From positions 1 to 49,805 of the forward strand of contig NZ_JACJOX010000047.1 of assembly GCF_014695775.1 (NCBI RefSeq): 49,805 bases of DNA. The letters run 5' to 3'. The notes below the pieces were generated by a model that saw only the letters and a list, made by a program, of their open reading frames with translations, ran no database searches and was not told where the DNA came from. This stretch comes from Leptolyngbya sp. FACHB-60. Lineage in GTDB: Bacteria > Cyanobacteriota > Cyanobacteriia > Phormidesmidales > Phormidesmidaceae. Every line of letters starts with the position of its first letter. The first letter of the stretch is position 1. Shown here piece by piece: positions 24,600 to 33,599 of this stretch. Made by a program: the position numbers and the translations under genes.

Positions 24600-25193
24600 G
24601 TGCTAACGTCGCTAAAACAGCATGAAGACGGCGACCTCCCTCTCTTGCACGATTCTCTTGAATCAGGCCGGGGATGCCGGGGCGTCACCTTCGATGCTAA
24701 AGACCGTTTCATGAGCTGTACAATTGAAGTCTCCGTTGGCCTAGAGGCCACTTCGTTCAATCCGCTTGTTTCTGCAAAAGCTTGTTACAGCTATATCTTT
24801 ACCAGAGATTTCATTCAACCGATCGCGACGCGCTTCAAATACCTTGCCCGCCGGTGAGCCAGCTATTTTTAACAGACCCAATGTCTCTATGCAGCGAGCG
24901 CATAGGAAGCCGGTCAATCCAGCCTTTTCTAGCTCTCAGTTTTGCCCACCTTCTGATTTTTGAGAAGTTGACATCGTTGCCGTCGAGATCTAAGCGGTCC
25001 AGCTTAGCCTACAGAACCTCTGTGCAAAAGGGAGCTACGACCTTTCAGGGGTTGAAACGGCCCTGTCTAACGTTATGGTAATGGGAAGGGCTTCCCCGAG
25101 GGCCGCTGAAGGTCTGGAGGAACACGCCGCAACGATTGCCAGATTGGGCGATCGCAAATTTTGTACGCTTTGTTGCACCTGGACGGGGGACAT
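24600..25193. other. Intergenic region, nothing convincing
   Basis: 594 bp between nblA and the tandem Usp gene. Open frames of 60-99 codons exist but lack ribosome-binding sites and recognisable sequence. A weak CAGGG/CCCTG hairpin lies near 25047-25065. A promoter for the Usp gene must lie here but cannot be placed. Confidence 0.5.
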
Positions 25194-26066
25194 ATGTTTC
25201 AGCGCGCGCTCATTTGTACCGACTTTACCGACGGTATTTACCGTCTCGCTCAGTTTGTGCCGAGCCTCGTTGCTGGAGGGTTCAAGTCGCTGGTATTTTT
25301 TCACAATGTTTCTGTCGACAGTGAGCGGGAGATTCCGCGAAACAGCCCAGAACTGCTAGAAAAGAACCGCCAGCGCTTGCAGACGCTGCTGCGGGATATA
25401 CCCGACGGCATTGATGTAACCGTTGAGGTGCAGATGGGACGCGCCAGCGAGAGCATTTTGCGCTTGGCCAAAAAACACCAGAGCGACGTGATTTTTTTGG
25501 GCAGCCCAACCCGCACCCTGCTGGAGGAGAAACTGTTTGGCAGCACTACCGCTGGTCTAGCCGAAAAAACAATAATTCCCATTATTATTTTGCGGCCCCA
25601 GCTCGTGTCGACCTACACTACCGCTGAGCTAAAGTTGCGCTGTGCCCACCTGTTCCGCTACTTGCTGGTGCCCTACGACGGCACCCAGGGAGGCAAAAAT
25701 CTGATCAAAAAAATTCACCAGCAGGTGAAGAGCAACCCTAACTCGGTGCTAGAACGAGTGCGCCTATTGTGGGTAATCGATGAAAATATGCGCCGGGAAT
25801 TGCGGGGCGATAACCCGATGAAGCAAGCCGAACAGGAACTCGACCAGCTTCAGGCGGAGCTAGCTGCCCTCAATCTAGTGGTCAACACCACCATCGTCGA
25901 AGGCAGCCCTCTAGCAGAAATCTTAAAAGCAGCCGAAATGCACGATATTGGGGCGATCGCCACCTGCTCTAGCAACCTTGGCGGCATTCTCAAGTGGTCA
26001 GCCCCCAGCTTCACCCGCGAAATTCTGCGCAGCAGCTGGCATCCGGTGCTGTTTTTCCCCTCTTAA
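25194..26066 (+). CDS. Tandem-domain universal stress protein
   Basis: 290 residues from the ATG at 25194, chosen because GGGGGA precedes it by 3-4 nt and MFQRALICTDFTDG is a typical Usp start. Two Usp (Rossmann-like) domains are present. Residues 1-140 have RALICTDF..., DVIFLGSPTRTLLEEKLFGSTTAGLAEKTIIPIIILRP. Residues about 155-290 have RYLLVPYDGTQGGKN, TTIVEGSPLAEILKAAEMHDIGAIATCSS and a WHPVLFFPS end. The G-x2-G-x9-G-S ATP-binding motif is degenerate in both halves, so the protein may not bind ATP in the usual way. Usp proteins act in general stress tolerance. It follows nblA in the same direction and ends 27 bp from the convergent kinase gene. Confidence 0.82.
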   Translation: MFQRALICTDFTDGIYRLAQFVPSLVAGGFKSLVFFHNVSVDSEREIPRNSPELLEKNRQRLQTLLRDIPDGIDVTVEVQMGRASESILRLAKKHQSDVIFLGSPTRTLLEEKLFGSTTAGLAEKTIIPIIILRPQLVSTYTTAELKLRCAHLFRYLLVPYDGTQGGKNLIKKIHQQVKSNPNSVLERVRLLWVIDENMRRELRGDNPMKQAEQELDQLQAELAALNLVVNTTIVEGSPLAEILKAAEMHDIGAIATCSSNLGGILKWSAPSFTREILRSSWHPVLFFPS

Positions 26067-26093
26067 ACACGCTCTCTAAGAGGGCTAACGACC

Positions 26094-27635
26094 CTAGTCA
26101 GAGAGGCTAGAGCCTGTATCGACGTAGATCGACTCCAGTTTTTGCAGCACCTTGGCTTTGAGCTTGGTCTGGAGTTCGTTGCGCAACAGGTCGCGGCTAA
26201 TGGCGATCGCCCCAGTAGACGGGCGGCTGCGGGCCGTCAATGCCCACTCCTGAAGTAGGCTGCGCTGGGGGTCAGAGACATTACAGCTCAACACATGGGC
26301 ACAGGGACGCGGGTTTTCTAGGGCAAAGAGCAGTAGCTTATAGCTGCCGGTTTTGCCCAACAGCCCAGCCATGTCTTGACCCAAAGCCGTTTTAAGATCG
26401 AGATAGCAGGGCAGCCAGCGAGCGCCATGGGAGCTGCTGTAAAGCACCGTCAGCCAAAGCATCATGGGGTGGGGAGCCATGGTGCAGATAAAGGTGTTGT
26501 AACGGGTGCTGACCAGCCGCCGGTTGATTTCGGCCTCGGGCATCATCGCCCATAGGGTGGCTAGAGGCCCCTGGCTGGTGGGCAGCGAGTAGGGAAAGAC
26601 AATCTCAGCTACAGGCTTAGCGGTAGGCCACACGGTTAGCTTGCAGACCTGGTCGTCCTCAAGCGACTCGGTAGCCGTCGGCTGGCGCGTGACCGGTACC
26701 CGGCTGAGGGTGGTGCTAATCCGCTGGCTAATGCGAAAACCGTTGATGTAGCGAGATTGGAGCGGCTCTAGAGTTTTTAAAATTTCTTGGGTGCTCTGGG
26801 GGCGCTCCTCGGCGAGCTTGGCCATACAGCTCATAACCAGGTCTTCGAGCAGCTTAGGAATTTTAATGCCGCTGGCCACCTCGCTCATCAGCTTGGGTGA
26901 CTGGGTCTGGTGCACCTTGTACCAGCCGCCAAAGGTATGGCTGCTGGCCCGCAGGGGCAAATGGCCAGTCAGCATTTGAAACATCATGACCCCGAGGCTG
27001 TAGATGTCGGAGCGACCGTCGAGCTCGTGGCCTTCCATTTGCTCAGGGGAAGCGTAGGCCAGAGTCCCCATGAAGCAGTTGGTCTGATCGCTATCCACCT
27101 GCATGAGTTTGGCAATGCCAAAGTCTAGGATCTTCGCCAGCTCCCCCAGGGTAGGATCTTGCACGATCATAATGTTGCTGGGCTTGATATCGCGGTGAAT
27201 AATGGGCACCGGATCAGGCTGAGTCTTTAGAATAATGCCTTCGTGGGCCGTCTGAAGACCCAGGCAAATTTGCCAGATTAGGCCCAAAAAACGAGGCATA
27301 GGCAGGGGCTGAAGATTGAGCAGATGGCTGAGGCTTTGCCCCTGCAAATATTCCATGACGTAGAAGGGCACCCCTTCGTCGCTAACGCCATAGTCGGTGA
27401 CACGCACCACGTGAATGCTTTTTTGGCCCAGCTGAGCGCAGGTCATGGCCTCCTGCATGAATCGCTCGCGCAATTTTTCGCCGGGCAGGGTTTGGGAAAG
27501 TAGCTTGATCGCCACCTTCACGCTACCCAGCAGCAGATCTTCGGCTAAATACACTCGACCCATCGAACCCTGGCCAAGAGGTTCTAGTAATTCGTAGCGG
27601 TTTGCTAATTTACAGCCCAGGTTTGAGTCAGCCAT
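26094..27635 (-). CDS. Hanks-type Ser/Thr protein kinase
   Basis: 513 residues. The N-terminal kinase domain (about 12-290) is complete: glycine loop GQGSMGRVYLAED, catalytic Lys in VAIKLL, HRDIKPSNIM, ILDFGIAKL, activation segment GTLAYASPEQMEG, DGRSDIYSLGVMMFQMLTG. The C-terminal 200 residues (from CKLTVWPTAKPVAEIVFPYSL) form a separate domain with no membrane helix, conserved among soluble cyanobacterial kinases but not assigned. It should phosphorylate Ser/Thr in the cytosol; targets are unknown. It converges with the Usp gene and is the only fully active Hanks-type kinase in the window, 3.7 kb from the pseudokinase/ABC1K/PP2C run. Confidence 0.92.
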   Translation of the reverse strand: MADSNLGCKLANRYELLEPLGQGSMGRVYLAEDLLLGSVKVAIKLLSQTLPGEKLRERFMQEAMTCAQLGQKSIHVVRVTDYGVSDEGVPFYVMEYLQGQSLSHLLNLQPLPMPRFLGLIWQICLGLQTAHEGIILKTQPDPVPIIHRDIKPSNIMIVQDPTLGELAKILDFGIAKLMQVDSDQTNCFMGTLAYASPEQMEGHELDGRSDIYSLGVMMFQMLTGHLPLRASSHTFGGWYKVHQTQSPKLMSEVASGIKIPKLLEDLVMSCMAKLAEERPQSTQEILKTLEPLQSRYINGFRISQRISTTLSRVPVTRQPTATESLEDDQVCKLTVWPTAKPVAEIVFPYSLPTSQGPLATLWAMMPEAEINRRLVSTRYNTFICTMAPHPMMLWLTVLYSSSHGARWLPCYLDLKTALGQDMAGLLGKTGSYKLLLFALENPRPCAHVLSCNVSDPQRSLLQEWALTARSRPSTGAIAISRDLLRNELQTKLKAKVLQKLESIYVDTGSSLSD

Positions 27636-28007
27636 AGAACGGTATTAGCCAGAAGGCAGGGAGGGGCAGGCAAGGGGTATACATTGAAGCAGGCAATAAA
27701 CGGGAGCGGCGACGGATTTGAGGCTAAAGAACGGACCGATTCACTCAACTCGGTGAGCTATCCATTGGCAATCGAGTCCACAAACCGCAGCTAGCCCAGT
27801 CGTATGACCGATAGGGTTAGCCCAGAGCATAGGGTGGCCCGCTGATGCCCTGCTGACTAACATCCAACCCAATTGTGCACCCTGCAATACTTCAGGCTGG
27901 GCTCAGGCAGCAGCCAAGAACCACATAGAATTAATATGCCCAGCTGCATCTCAAAGGTGTTGTTTTACTGTAGTACATTCTCCTGGAAGCACTTATAGAG
28001 AGGCGGT
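27636..28007. other. Intergenic region, nothing recognised
   Basis: 372 bp between the minus-strand kinase gene and the next minus-strand gene. It must hold the kinase promoter. No convincing -35/-10 pair, hairpin or small gene was found on either strand. Confidence 0.5.
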
Positions 28008-28469
28008 TCACATCCCTGGAACTGAGGTTCCTTGCAGATGCAGAGTTGCTTCCATAGCGCTGGTCAGGTAGTGCCCGGTCATAATGCCGCTAGAGAGGTG
28101 GTAGCGATCGTGGTCAAGGCGATATAGGGTCTCAAACCCCGTGCGGCGCTGGCGATCGCCCAGAGCCCAGTATCGCTGAATAATAGAGTCAGGGGCCACC
28201 CAGCCCTCGCCTTCTACGCGACCCAGCAAGCTGTGCTGCAGCACAAAAGTATACTGGCAGTCGCCACTGGTCAACCGACCCCGATACTGAAGCGCCATCT
28301 CATTGGGCTGGGTATCGGGCAAAGCCAGCTTCATCACCATGGTGAACCAGTCGTCGCGACTCCAGGCGACTAAAATTTTTCCCTTCACTGGCGTAGGCAG
28401 CCGATCGCGCTCCAGCCAGCTGCCCTGGAGCGTCCACCGGCCAGGCTCAATTAAAAAGCTATGGTCCAC
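28008..28469 (-). CDS. Conserved cyanobacterial hypothetical protein
   Basis: 153 residues from a GTG at 28469, preferred over the longer frame because GGAG sits 7 nt upstream and the native-looking sequence starts there (VDHSFLIEPGRWTLQGSWLERD). The protein alternates short hydrophobic strands with conserved polar turns (GKILVAWSRDDWFTMVMKL, YTFVLQHSLLGRVEGEGWV, IIQRYWALGDRQRRTGFETLYRL, SSGIMTGHYLTSAMEATL). This suggests a lipocalin-like beta-barrel, an inference from pattern only. It is recognised as a repeatedly seen cyanobacterial family of unknown function. No signal peptide. It lies downstream of anmK in the same direction, 147 bp apart. Confidence 0.62.
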   Translation of the reverse strand: MDHSFLIEPGRWTLQGSWLERDRLPTPVKGKILVAWSRDDWFTMVMKLALPDTQPNEMALQYRGRLTSGDCQYTFVLQHSLLGRVEGEGWVAPDSIIQRYWALGDRQRRTGFETLYRLDHDRYHLSSGIMTGHYLTSAMEATLHLQGTSVPGM

Positions 28470-28616
28470 AGAATGCTCCCTCAGCCTTTGACATAGCTTG
28501 AGACATCGGTTGTGTCGCTGCTGATGTCCGGCATAGCCCGCTGTCCTCCGTCCCGTGCCTCTCAAGCATACGCCCTATTGCTCAGACTGGGGTATGGGCC
28601 TCGGCAACCCTTTAAC

Positions 28617-29789
28617 CTAGTGAGGCGGGGCAATATCATTGCCGTGCCCAAGCACAACGGAGCGGCTGGCTCCTGTCACGGTGGGCAAGTTGCCAGGGAA
28701 ACCCTGGCGATACCAGTAGCCGAGCACCGCGAAGGCGATCGCTTCCTTATAGCAAGCTGACAATCCTACAGCGTCGGTGGTCTGCACTACAACCTCGGGC
28801 AGCCGCGCCTGGAGGCGCGCCATCAGCACTGGGTTTTGGCTGCCGCCGCCGCACACCAGCAGGCGATCGGGCAGGGTAGGCAAGAAGGTGCGGTACTCGT
28901 GGGCTACCGAGGCGGCCGTGAACTCGGTCAGGGTCGCCACCAGATCCTGCGGCCCTAACCCCTCTCCCTGGGCATCTTGGCGGCAATGCTTAAAGAATTC
29001 CCAGCCAAACAGCTCACGCCCAGTGGACTTTGGCGGCGGCTGAGTGAAGTAGGGGTGCTCTAGCCACCGGCTGACCAGCGGTAGGCAGGGCGTACCCTGA
29101 GCCGCCCAAGCACCGTCAACATCGTAGGTGAGCGCCCCTGCCGATAAACTGTGCACCGCTATATCAATTAGGGAATTGGCCGGCCCTGTATCCCAACCCA
29201 GCACCTTAGGCGCGCTGTCTTGGCGATTCCAGACCGGCAGGTAGGCGACGTTGCCAATGCCGCCCAGGTTTTGCACGCAGCGCCGCTCGGTGGGGTGGCT
29301 GAGCAAGCAGAGATCGACGATCGGCGCGAGCGGTGCCCCTTCGCCCCCAGCTTCGATATCCGCTTGACGAAAGTTGCTGACCGTGGGCAGGCCGGTCTGC
29401 TGGGCGATCGCGACCCCGCGACCCAGTTGCATTGTGTATGCCAGCCGCGTTGGCCCCTGTTCGGGCAGCACCGGGCGGCCCACCGGCCGGTGAAATACCG
29501 TCTGCCCATGGGAGGCAATCAGGTCGGTGCGGCCAGCCTGAGCAATCAGCGCCTGGGCCGCCGCCGCGAAGGTCTCGGCCACAGCATCGTCAAGGGCAGC
29601 GAGCTGGTCGAGGGCGATCGCCTCCCCCGCACACAGCGCCAAGATCCGCTGGCGCAGCTCGTTGGGGTAGGGATAGGTCAGCCCCTCGACCAATGACACC
29701 GTCAGGTCGTAGCTCTGCCCCTCTAGCTCAACTAGGGCGGCATCAATGCCGTCAACAGAGGTGCCGCTAATTAATCCAATGACGCGCAT
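28617..29789 (-). CDS. anmK: Anhydro-N-acetylmuramic acid kinase
   Basis: 390 residues. AnmK phosphorylates and opens 1,6-anhydro-MurNAc released from peptidoglycan turnover, feeding cell-wall recycling in the cytosol. The ASKHA fold signatures are clear: IGLISGTSVDGIDAALVE at the N-terminus, LIASHGQTVFH, VSNFRQADIEAGGEGAPL, NLGGIGNVAYLP, GWDTGPANSLID, and LLVCGGGSQNP near the C-terminus. The length is normal. Start ATG at 29789 lies only 3 nt after the stop of the KtrA-like gene, so translation is probably coupled. A peptidoglycan amidase gene elsewhere in the window (8950-9774) could supply the same recycling route. Confidence 0.95.
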   Translation of the reverse strand: MRVIGLISGTSVDGIDAALVELEGQSYDLTVSLVEGLTYPYPNELRQRILALCAGEAIALDQLAALDDAVAETFAAAAQALIAQAGRTDLIASHGQTVFHRPVGRPVLPEQGPTRLAYTMQLGRGVAIAQQTGLPTVSNFRQADIEAGGEGAPLAPIVDLCLLSHPTERRCVQNLGGIGNVAYLPVWNRQDSAPKVLGWDTGPANSLIDIAVHSLSAGALTYDVDGAWAAQGTPCLPLVSRWLEHPYFTQPPPKSTGRELFGWEFFKHCRQDAQGEGLGPQDLVATLTEFTAASVAHEYRTFLPTLPDRLLVCGGGSQNPVLMARLQARLPEVVVQTTDAVGLSACYKEAIAFAVLGYWYRQGFPGNLPTVTGASRSVVLGHGNDIAPPH

Positions 29790-29792
29790 GGG

Positions 29793-30497
29793 CTATACCG
29801 GTAGACGCTCTAAGCCTTTATTGCTGCCGATCACCACCATCAGCCCCCCCGCCTTGAGCCGGGTGACGGGGCTGGGGTTAATCTCAAACTGGTCGGGCTC
29901 GTTGTCTTGGCTAATCGCCAGCAGGGTGAGCTCGTAGCGGTTGCGCAGGTCGAGGTCAACGATGGTTTTTTGGTCAAAGGCCTGGGGCACGATGATCTCA
30001 GCAATGCAGTGATTGGGGTCGATCTCGAAGCGATCGAGGATGCCGGGGGAGGTTAGCGATCGCGCCAGCTCGCAGCCCATCTCGTGCTCCGGAAACACGA
30101 CATGATCGGCTCCGACGCGATCGAGTAGCTTGCCGTGGATCTCTGAGGACGCCTTGGCGACCACATTTTTTACCCCCGCTTCCTTTAAATTGAGGGTGGT
30201 GATGATGCTTTCTTCAACATAGTTGCCGATCGCCACAATTACCGTATCAAAGTCGGTAATGCCCGCTTCCCGCAGGGCCGAAGGCTGGGTGGTATCGAGC
30301 TGAAGGGCATGGGCGGCAATTTGATCAGTTAGAGCCTGGCTAACATGGTTTTCGTTGGTATCGACAGCCAGCACTTCGTAACCCAGGTTGTTGAGGGTGC
30401 CACACACCGCCCGGCCAAACCGCCCTAAACCAATCACGGCAAACTGGCGATGGGGCGATCGCATTTTGCGCAAAAACGTCAGCGATGACAAATTCAC
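29793..30497 (-). CDS. KtrA/TrkA-type K+ channel regulatory subunit
   Basis: 234 residues. The RCK N-domain (about 18-140) has a nucleotide-binding FAVIGLGRFGRAVCGTL, an acidic residue at the end of strand 2 (AVDTNENHV), and TVIVAIGNYVEESIITTL. The RCK C-domain (about 150-230) ends in GGLMVVIGSNKGL. It binds NAD(H) or ATP and gates a membrane K+ transporter (KtrB or TrkH type), which is not in the window. Start is a GTG at 30497 with GAGGT about 12 nt upstream; the ATG at 30464 is an alternative. It forms a tight pair with anmK and is divergent from guaB3. Confidence 0.88.
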   Translation of the reverse strand: MNLSSLTFLRKMRSPHRQFAVIGLGRFGRAVCGTLNNLGYEVLAVDTNENHVSQALTDQIAAHALQLDTTQPSALREAGITDFDTVIVAIGNYVEESIITTLNLKEAGVKNVVAKASSEIHGKLLDRVGADHVVFPEHEMGCELARSLTSPGILDRFEIDPNHCIAEIIVPQAFDQKTIVDLDLRNRYELTLLAISQDNEPDQFEINPSPVTRLKAGGLMVVIGSNKGLERLPV

Positions 30498-30669
30498 AAC
30501 CGTACTTTTACCTCGCTAAAAAATATCGCTCTGCGCCCAGACCTATCAGATCTTATCACTCACCACTGTATCCCCAGTATCAGCAGGGTTCAGCCCAATA
30601 GCTGTACGGCGAGAATTCTTTTTTGCTAGGCTAACCTAATGGTTTTGGCCCAGAGGGTAAAGTAGGGAC

Positions 30670-31833
30670 GTGAATATACAACTTGGTCGCGGCAAAGTAG
30701 TCCGCAGAGCGTACGGCATTGACGAAATTGCCCTGGTGCCTGGGCCTCGCACCCTGGATCCAAGTCTAGCCGACACCCGTTGGCAAATTGGCGGCATTGA
30801 GCGTGAGATTCCCATTATCGCCAGCGCCATGGACGGCGTAGTCGATGTGGGCATGGCGATTCGGCTCTCGGAACTGGGGGCTCTTGGCGTGCTCAACTTG
30901 GAGGGCATTCAAACCCGCTACGACGACCCCAACCCCATCCTCGATAAAATTGCCTCGGTGGGCAAAGAAGAGTTCGTCGGCCTGATGCAGTCCCTCTACG
31001 CCGAACCAATTAAACCCGAGTTGATCACCAAGTGCATTCAAGCCATTAAAGCTGGGGGTGGGGTGGCAGCAGTGAGCGTCACTCCCGCTGGGGCTGCCCG
31101 GTTTGGGGCTACTATTGCCGAAGCTGGTGCTGACCTGGTGTTTGTGCAGGCCACGGTAGTGTCTACCGCCCACCTGTCTCCCGCAGATATTAGCCCGCTC
31201 GATCTGGCCGCTTTCTGCGCTGAAATGCCCATGCCGGTGATTTTGGGCAACTGCGTCACCTACGAAGTCGCCCTCAATCTGATGAAGGCCGGAGCTGCCG
31301 CCGTCATGGTGGGCATTGGCCCCGGTGCCGCCTGTACCTCTCGCGGGGTGCTGGGCATTGGCATTCCCCAGGCGACTGCCGTGGCCGACTGCGCCGCCGC
31401 CCGCGACGACTTTTTTGCTGAAACTGGGCGCTATGTGGCGATCGTCGCCGATGGCGGATTGGTTACCGGCGGCGATATCTGCAAGTGCATCGCCTGCGGG
31501 GCCGATGGGGTAATGATCGGCTCGCCTTTTGCCCGTGCCGCTGAAGCACCAGGTCGTGGCTTCCACTGGGGCATGGCCACCCCAAGCCCGGTGTTGCCCC
31601 GAGGCACCCGCATCAAAGTGGGTACCACCGGCAGTTTGGAACAAATTCTGCGCGGCCCCGCTGGGCTAGACGACGGCACCCACAACTTCCTGGGAGCGCT
31701 GCAAACTAGCATGGGCACCCTAGGTGCCAAAGACCTGAAGGAGATGCAGCAGGTGGAGGTAGTGATTGCCCCCTCGTTACTGACAGAGGGCAAGGTGTAC
31801 CAGAAAGCCCAGCAGTTAGGCATGGGTAAATAA
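30670..31833 (+). CDS. guaB3: GuaB3-family IMP dehydrogenase-related protein
   Basis: 387 residues from a GTG at 30670, with GGG just upstream. A TIM-barrel IMPDH/GMPR protein without CBS domains. The N-terminus (IQLGRGKVVRRAYGIDEIALVPGPRTL) and overall length are those of the GuaB3 branch. The catalytic Cys222 is in GPGAACTSRGVLGIG, and phosphate-binding segments such as VADGGLVTGGDICK and GADGVMIGSPFA are present. The branch is often annotated as IMP dehydrogenase; I recall recent work on a cyanobacterial GuaB3 assigning GMP reductase activity (GMP to IMP), so the direction should be left open. A strong terminator follows. Confidence 0.9.
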   Translation: MNIQLGRGKVVRRAYGIDEIALVPGPRTLDPSLADTRWQIGGIEREIPIIASAMDGVVDVGMAIRLSELGALGVLNLEGIQTRYDDPNPILDKIASVGKEEFVGLMQSLYAEPIKPELITKCIQAIKAGGGVAAVSVTPAGAARFGATIAEAGADLVFVQATVVSTAHLSPADISPLDLAAFCAEMPMPVILGNCVTYEVALNLMKAGAAAVMVGIGPGAACTSRGVLGIGIPQATAVADCAAARDDFFAETGRYVAIVADGGLVTGGDICKCIACGADGVMIGSPFARAAEAPGRGFHWGMATPSPVLPRGTRIKVGTTGSLEQILRGPAGLDDGTHNFLGALQTSMGTLGAKDLKEMQQVEVVIAPSLLTEGKVYQKAQQLGMGK

Positions 31834-31867
31834 GCAAATCTGGCAGAGATTCAATTGCTTGAGAGAT

Positions 31868-31904
31868 AGCTGTTGGGAATCTACATTCCCAACAGCTATT
31901 TTTT
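31868..31904 (+). terminator. Rho-independent terminator of guaB3
   Basis: A perfect 13-bp stem AGCTGTTGGGAAT / ATTCCCAACAGCT with loop CTAC (31881-31884), followed by ATTTTTT. It lies 35 bp after the guaB3 stop codon. Confidence 0.95.
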
Positions 31905-32087
31905 GTAGAAGTTCTAGGGCATCTCTACTGAAGTAGGCCACCCGAGATTTTGGCGGATCAGGAGGTGCCGAAGAAATGTATGGGCCTTGTGCTGACAGAC
32001 AGGTAGTGCGGCAAAGCTTAGAGCTGGAGTTAGAGAGCTGACGCGTTAGGTCAAGTTGCCAATAAAGACTTTGGGGCATCAAGCATG

Positions 32088-32124
32088 AAAAAACTGGCTT
32101 TGACAATACTTTGTCAAAGCCAGT
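32088..32124 (-). terminator. Rho-independent terminator of chlP
   Basis: A 14-bp perfect stem ACTGGCTTTGACAA (32093-32106) / TTGTCAAAGCCAGT (32111-32124) with loop TACT. On the minus strand it is followed by a T-run (32092-32088). It sits about 40 bp past the chlP stop codon. Confidence 0.95.
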
Positions 32125-32162
32125 CAGCTTAGGGGGTTAGAAAGAAACTGAACGATCGCCCA

Positions 32163-33398
32163 CTACCAGCTCCGACTCGGAGCTAGCGCATGACCACGAA
32201 TCAGGCTGCCCATGGTCTTGGCGGTGATTTTCATCTGCACCAAGGGGTTGGCGGGCACCACGGTTTTATAGAGGTAGCTGTCGAAGGTGAGCTTCTGCAC
32301 GTCAATGTCAGAGCACATCTCGACAAAGGCCTCGCGGGTGGCATCGGAGCGGTAGAACACGGTTTGCAGCAGATCCAGCACTTTGTAGGTGATACCGTAC
32401 TGCTTATCCCACCGCTTGAGGTAGACCTTGAGGTCGTCTTCGGTGGGGATACGCTGGCCATTGTTAGAGAATTCCACAATGGTTTCGGCGCACATGCGGG
32501 CCGACTTGGCGGCAAAGTAGATGCCCTCACCCGAGGACTTGGTGACGGTACCGGCAGCATCGCCCACCAGCGCTACCCGACCGACGACGCGGCGGGGTCT
32601 GGGATGCTCAGGAATGGGGTGCGCTTCTACTTTGATAATTTCACCGCCCTCTAGGCGCTTGGCGGCGCGGGCGCGAATACCTGCCTGAAGCTTCTTGATT
32701 TGGGCCTGGTTGACCCGCATGGTACCGGTGCCTACGGCGACGTGGTCATACTTGGGAAATACCCAGGCGTAGAAGTCGGGGGAAACATCGTTACCCACGT
32801 ACATTTCGGCCAGGTCTTCGTAATAGGCCATTTTGTCTTCAGGCAGGCGAATGCGCTCTTGGAAGGCGATCGCGTAGTTGTAATCCCCAGCCTTGATGGC
32901 CTTGGCGACGCGGGAGTTGGCCCCATCGGCCCCAATCACTAGATCGACCTGAAGCGACTTGTTGTCACCTACCAAACCGTCTTCGCGGTGCTCGGTGTAG
33001 TGGAGGGTATAGGCCCCCGTCTCGGTGGTGGGAATTTCGAGGGTGTGAACGGTGCCGTTGATCAGCTTAGCGCCGTGCTGGGCGGCGCGATCGCGCAAAA
33101 AGCCATCCATCACCTCGCGGCGGCACATGCCAATGTACTCGTCCTCTTTGAGGGTGCTGCCGATGTTGACCTCAACGTTGGAGGGCGAGATCATTTTCAT
33201 CTTGCGCACGCGGCGATCGATGATTTCAGGCGGCAAATCGAATTCTTCGACCATGCATAGGGGAATGGCCCCACCGCAGGGCTTGGCGTTGTCGAGCTTG
33301 CGCTCAAAGAGGTACGTTTCAATACCGGCTCTAACTAGTGTCTCAGCAGCCGAGGAGCCTGCTGGACCTGATCCTACTACTGCTACCCGAAGTACCAA
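32163..33398 (-). CDS. chlP: Geranylgeranyl diphosphate/geranylgeranyl-chlorophyll reductase
   Basis: 411 residues. ChlP uses NADPH to reduce the geranylgeranyl chain to phytyl for chlorophyll a, tocopherol and phylloquinone, at the thylakoid. The FAD-binding Rossmann motif VAVVGSGPAGSSAAETL opens the protein. YLFERKLDNAKPCGGAIPLCMVEEFDLP, VIGADGANSRVAKAI, and VALVGDAAGTVTKSSGEGIYFAAKSA are the family hallmarks. The start is a TTG at 33398; GGAG lies 9 nt upstream and the motif begins at once, so an upstream ATG is unnecessary. The length is standard. It ends at a strong terminator, and the next gene upstream on this strand is a small hypothetical. Confidence 0.96.
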   Translation of the reverse strand: MVLRVAVVGSGPAGSSAAETLVRAGIETYLFERKLDNAKPCGGAIPLCMVEEFDLPPEIIDRRVRKMKMISPSNVEVNIGSTLKEDEYIGMCRREVMDGFLRDRAAQHGAKLINGTVHTLEIPTTETGAYTLHYTEHREDGLVGDNKSLQVDLVIGADGANSRVAKAIKAGDYNYAIAFQERIRLPEDKMAYYEDLAEMYVGNDVSPDFYAWVFPKYDHVAVGTGTMRVNQAQIKKLQAGIRARAAKRLEGGEIIKVEAHPIPEHPRPRRVVGRVALVGDAAGTVTKSSGEGIYFAAKSARMCAETIVEFSNNGQRIPTEDDLKVYLKRWDKQYGITYKVLDLLQTVFYRSDATREAFVEMCSDIDVQKLTFDSYLYKTVVPANPLVQMKITAKTMGSLIRGHALAPSRSW

Positions 33399-33599
33399 GG
33401 GTGCTTACTCCACTATTGCGAAAAGCTACGAGGGCATCGTATCACGGGATTTTTGGCATTTTGGGCCACTCTCAAGGGTTGTAACTCGATTGAAACACTC
33501 GTTTACATTGAGATACGGCGAACGGACGCAGATCTATTCGTTGGCCAGAGATAAATCTATGGAGAATGAACGTTTACCCTTCACGCTCTATAGCCCCGC

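Noticed and set aside
24600..25081. Three overlapping plus-strand frames of 65-99 codons between nblA and the Usp gene
   Set aside because: No ribosome-binding sites, no recognisable sequence, unusual composition.
31816..32106. 96-codon minus-strand frame between guaB3 and chlP
   Set aside because: It overlaps the guaB3 3' end and runs through the guaB3 terminator, starting next to the chlP terminator. No recognisable protein sequence.
33470..33485. HLR1-like (RpaB) site upstream of chlP: GTTACA-N4-TTGAGA on minus
   Set aside because: The second half matches only four of six positions and its distance to a promoter is unknown.
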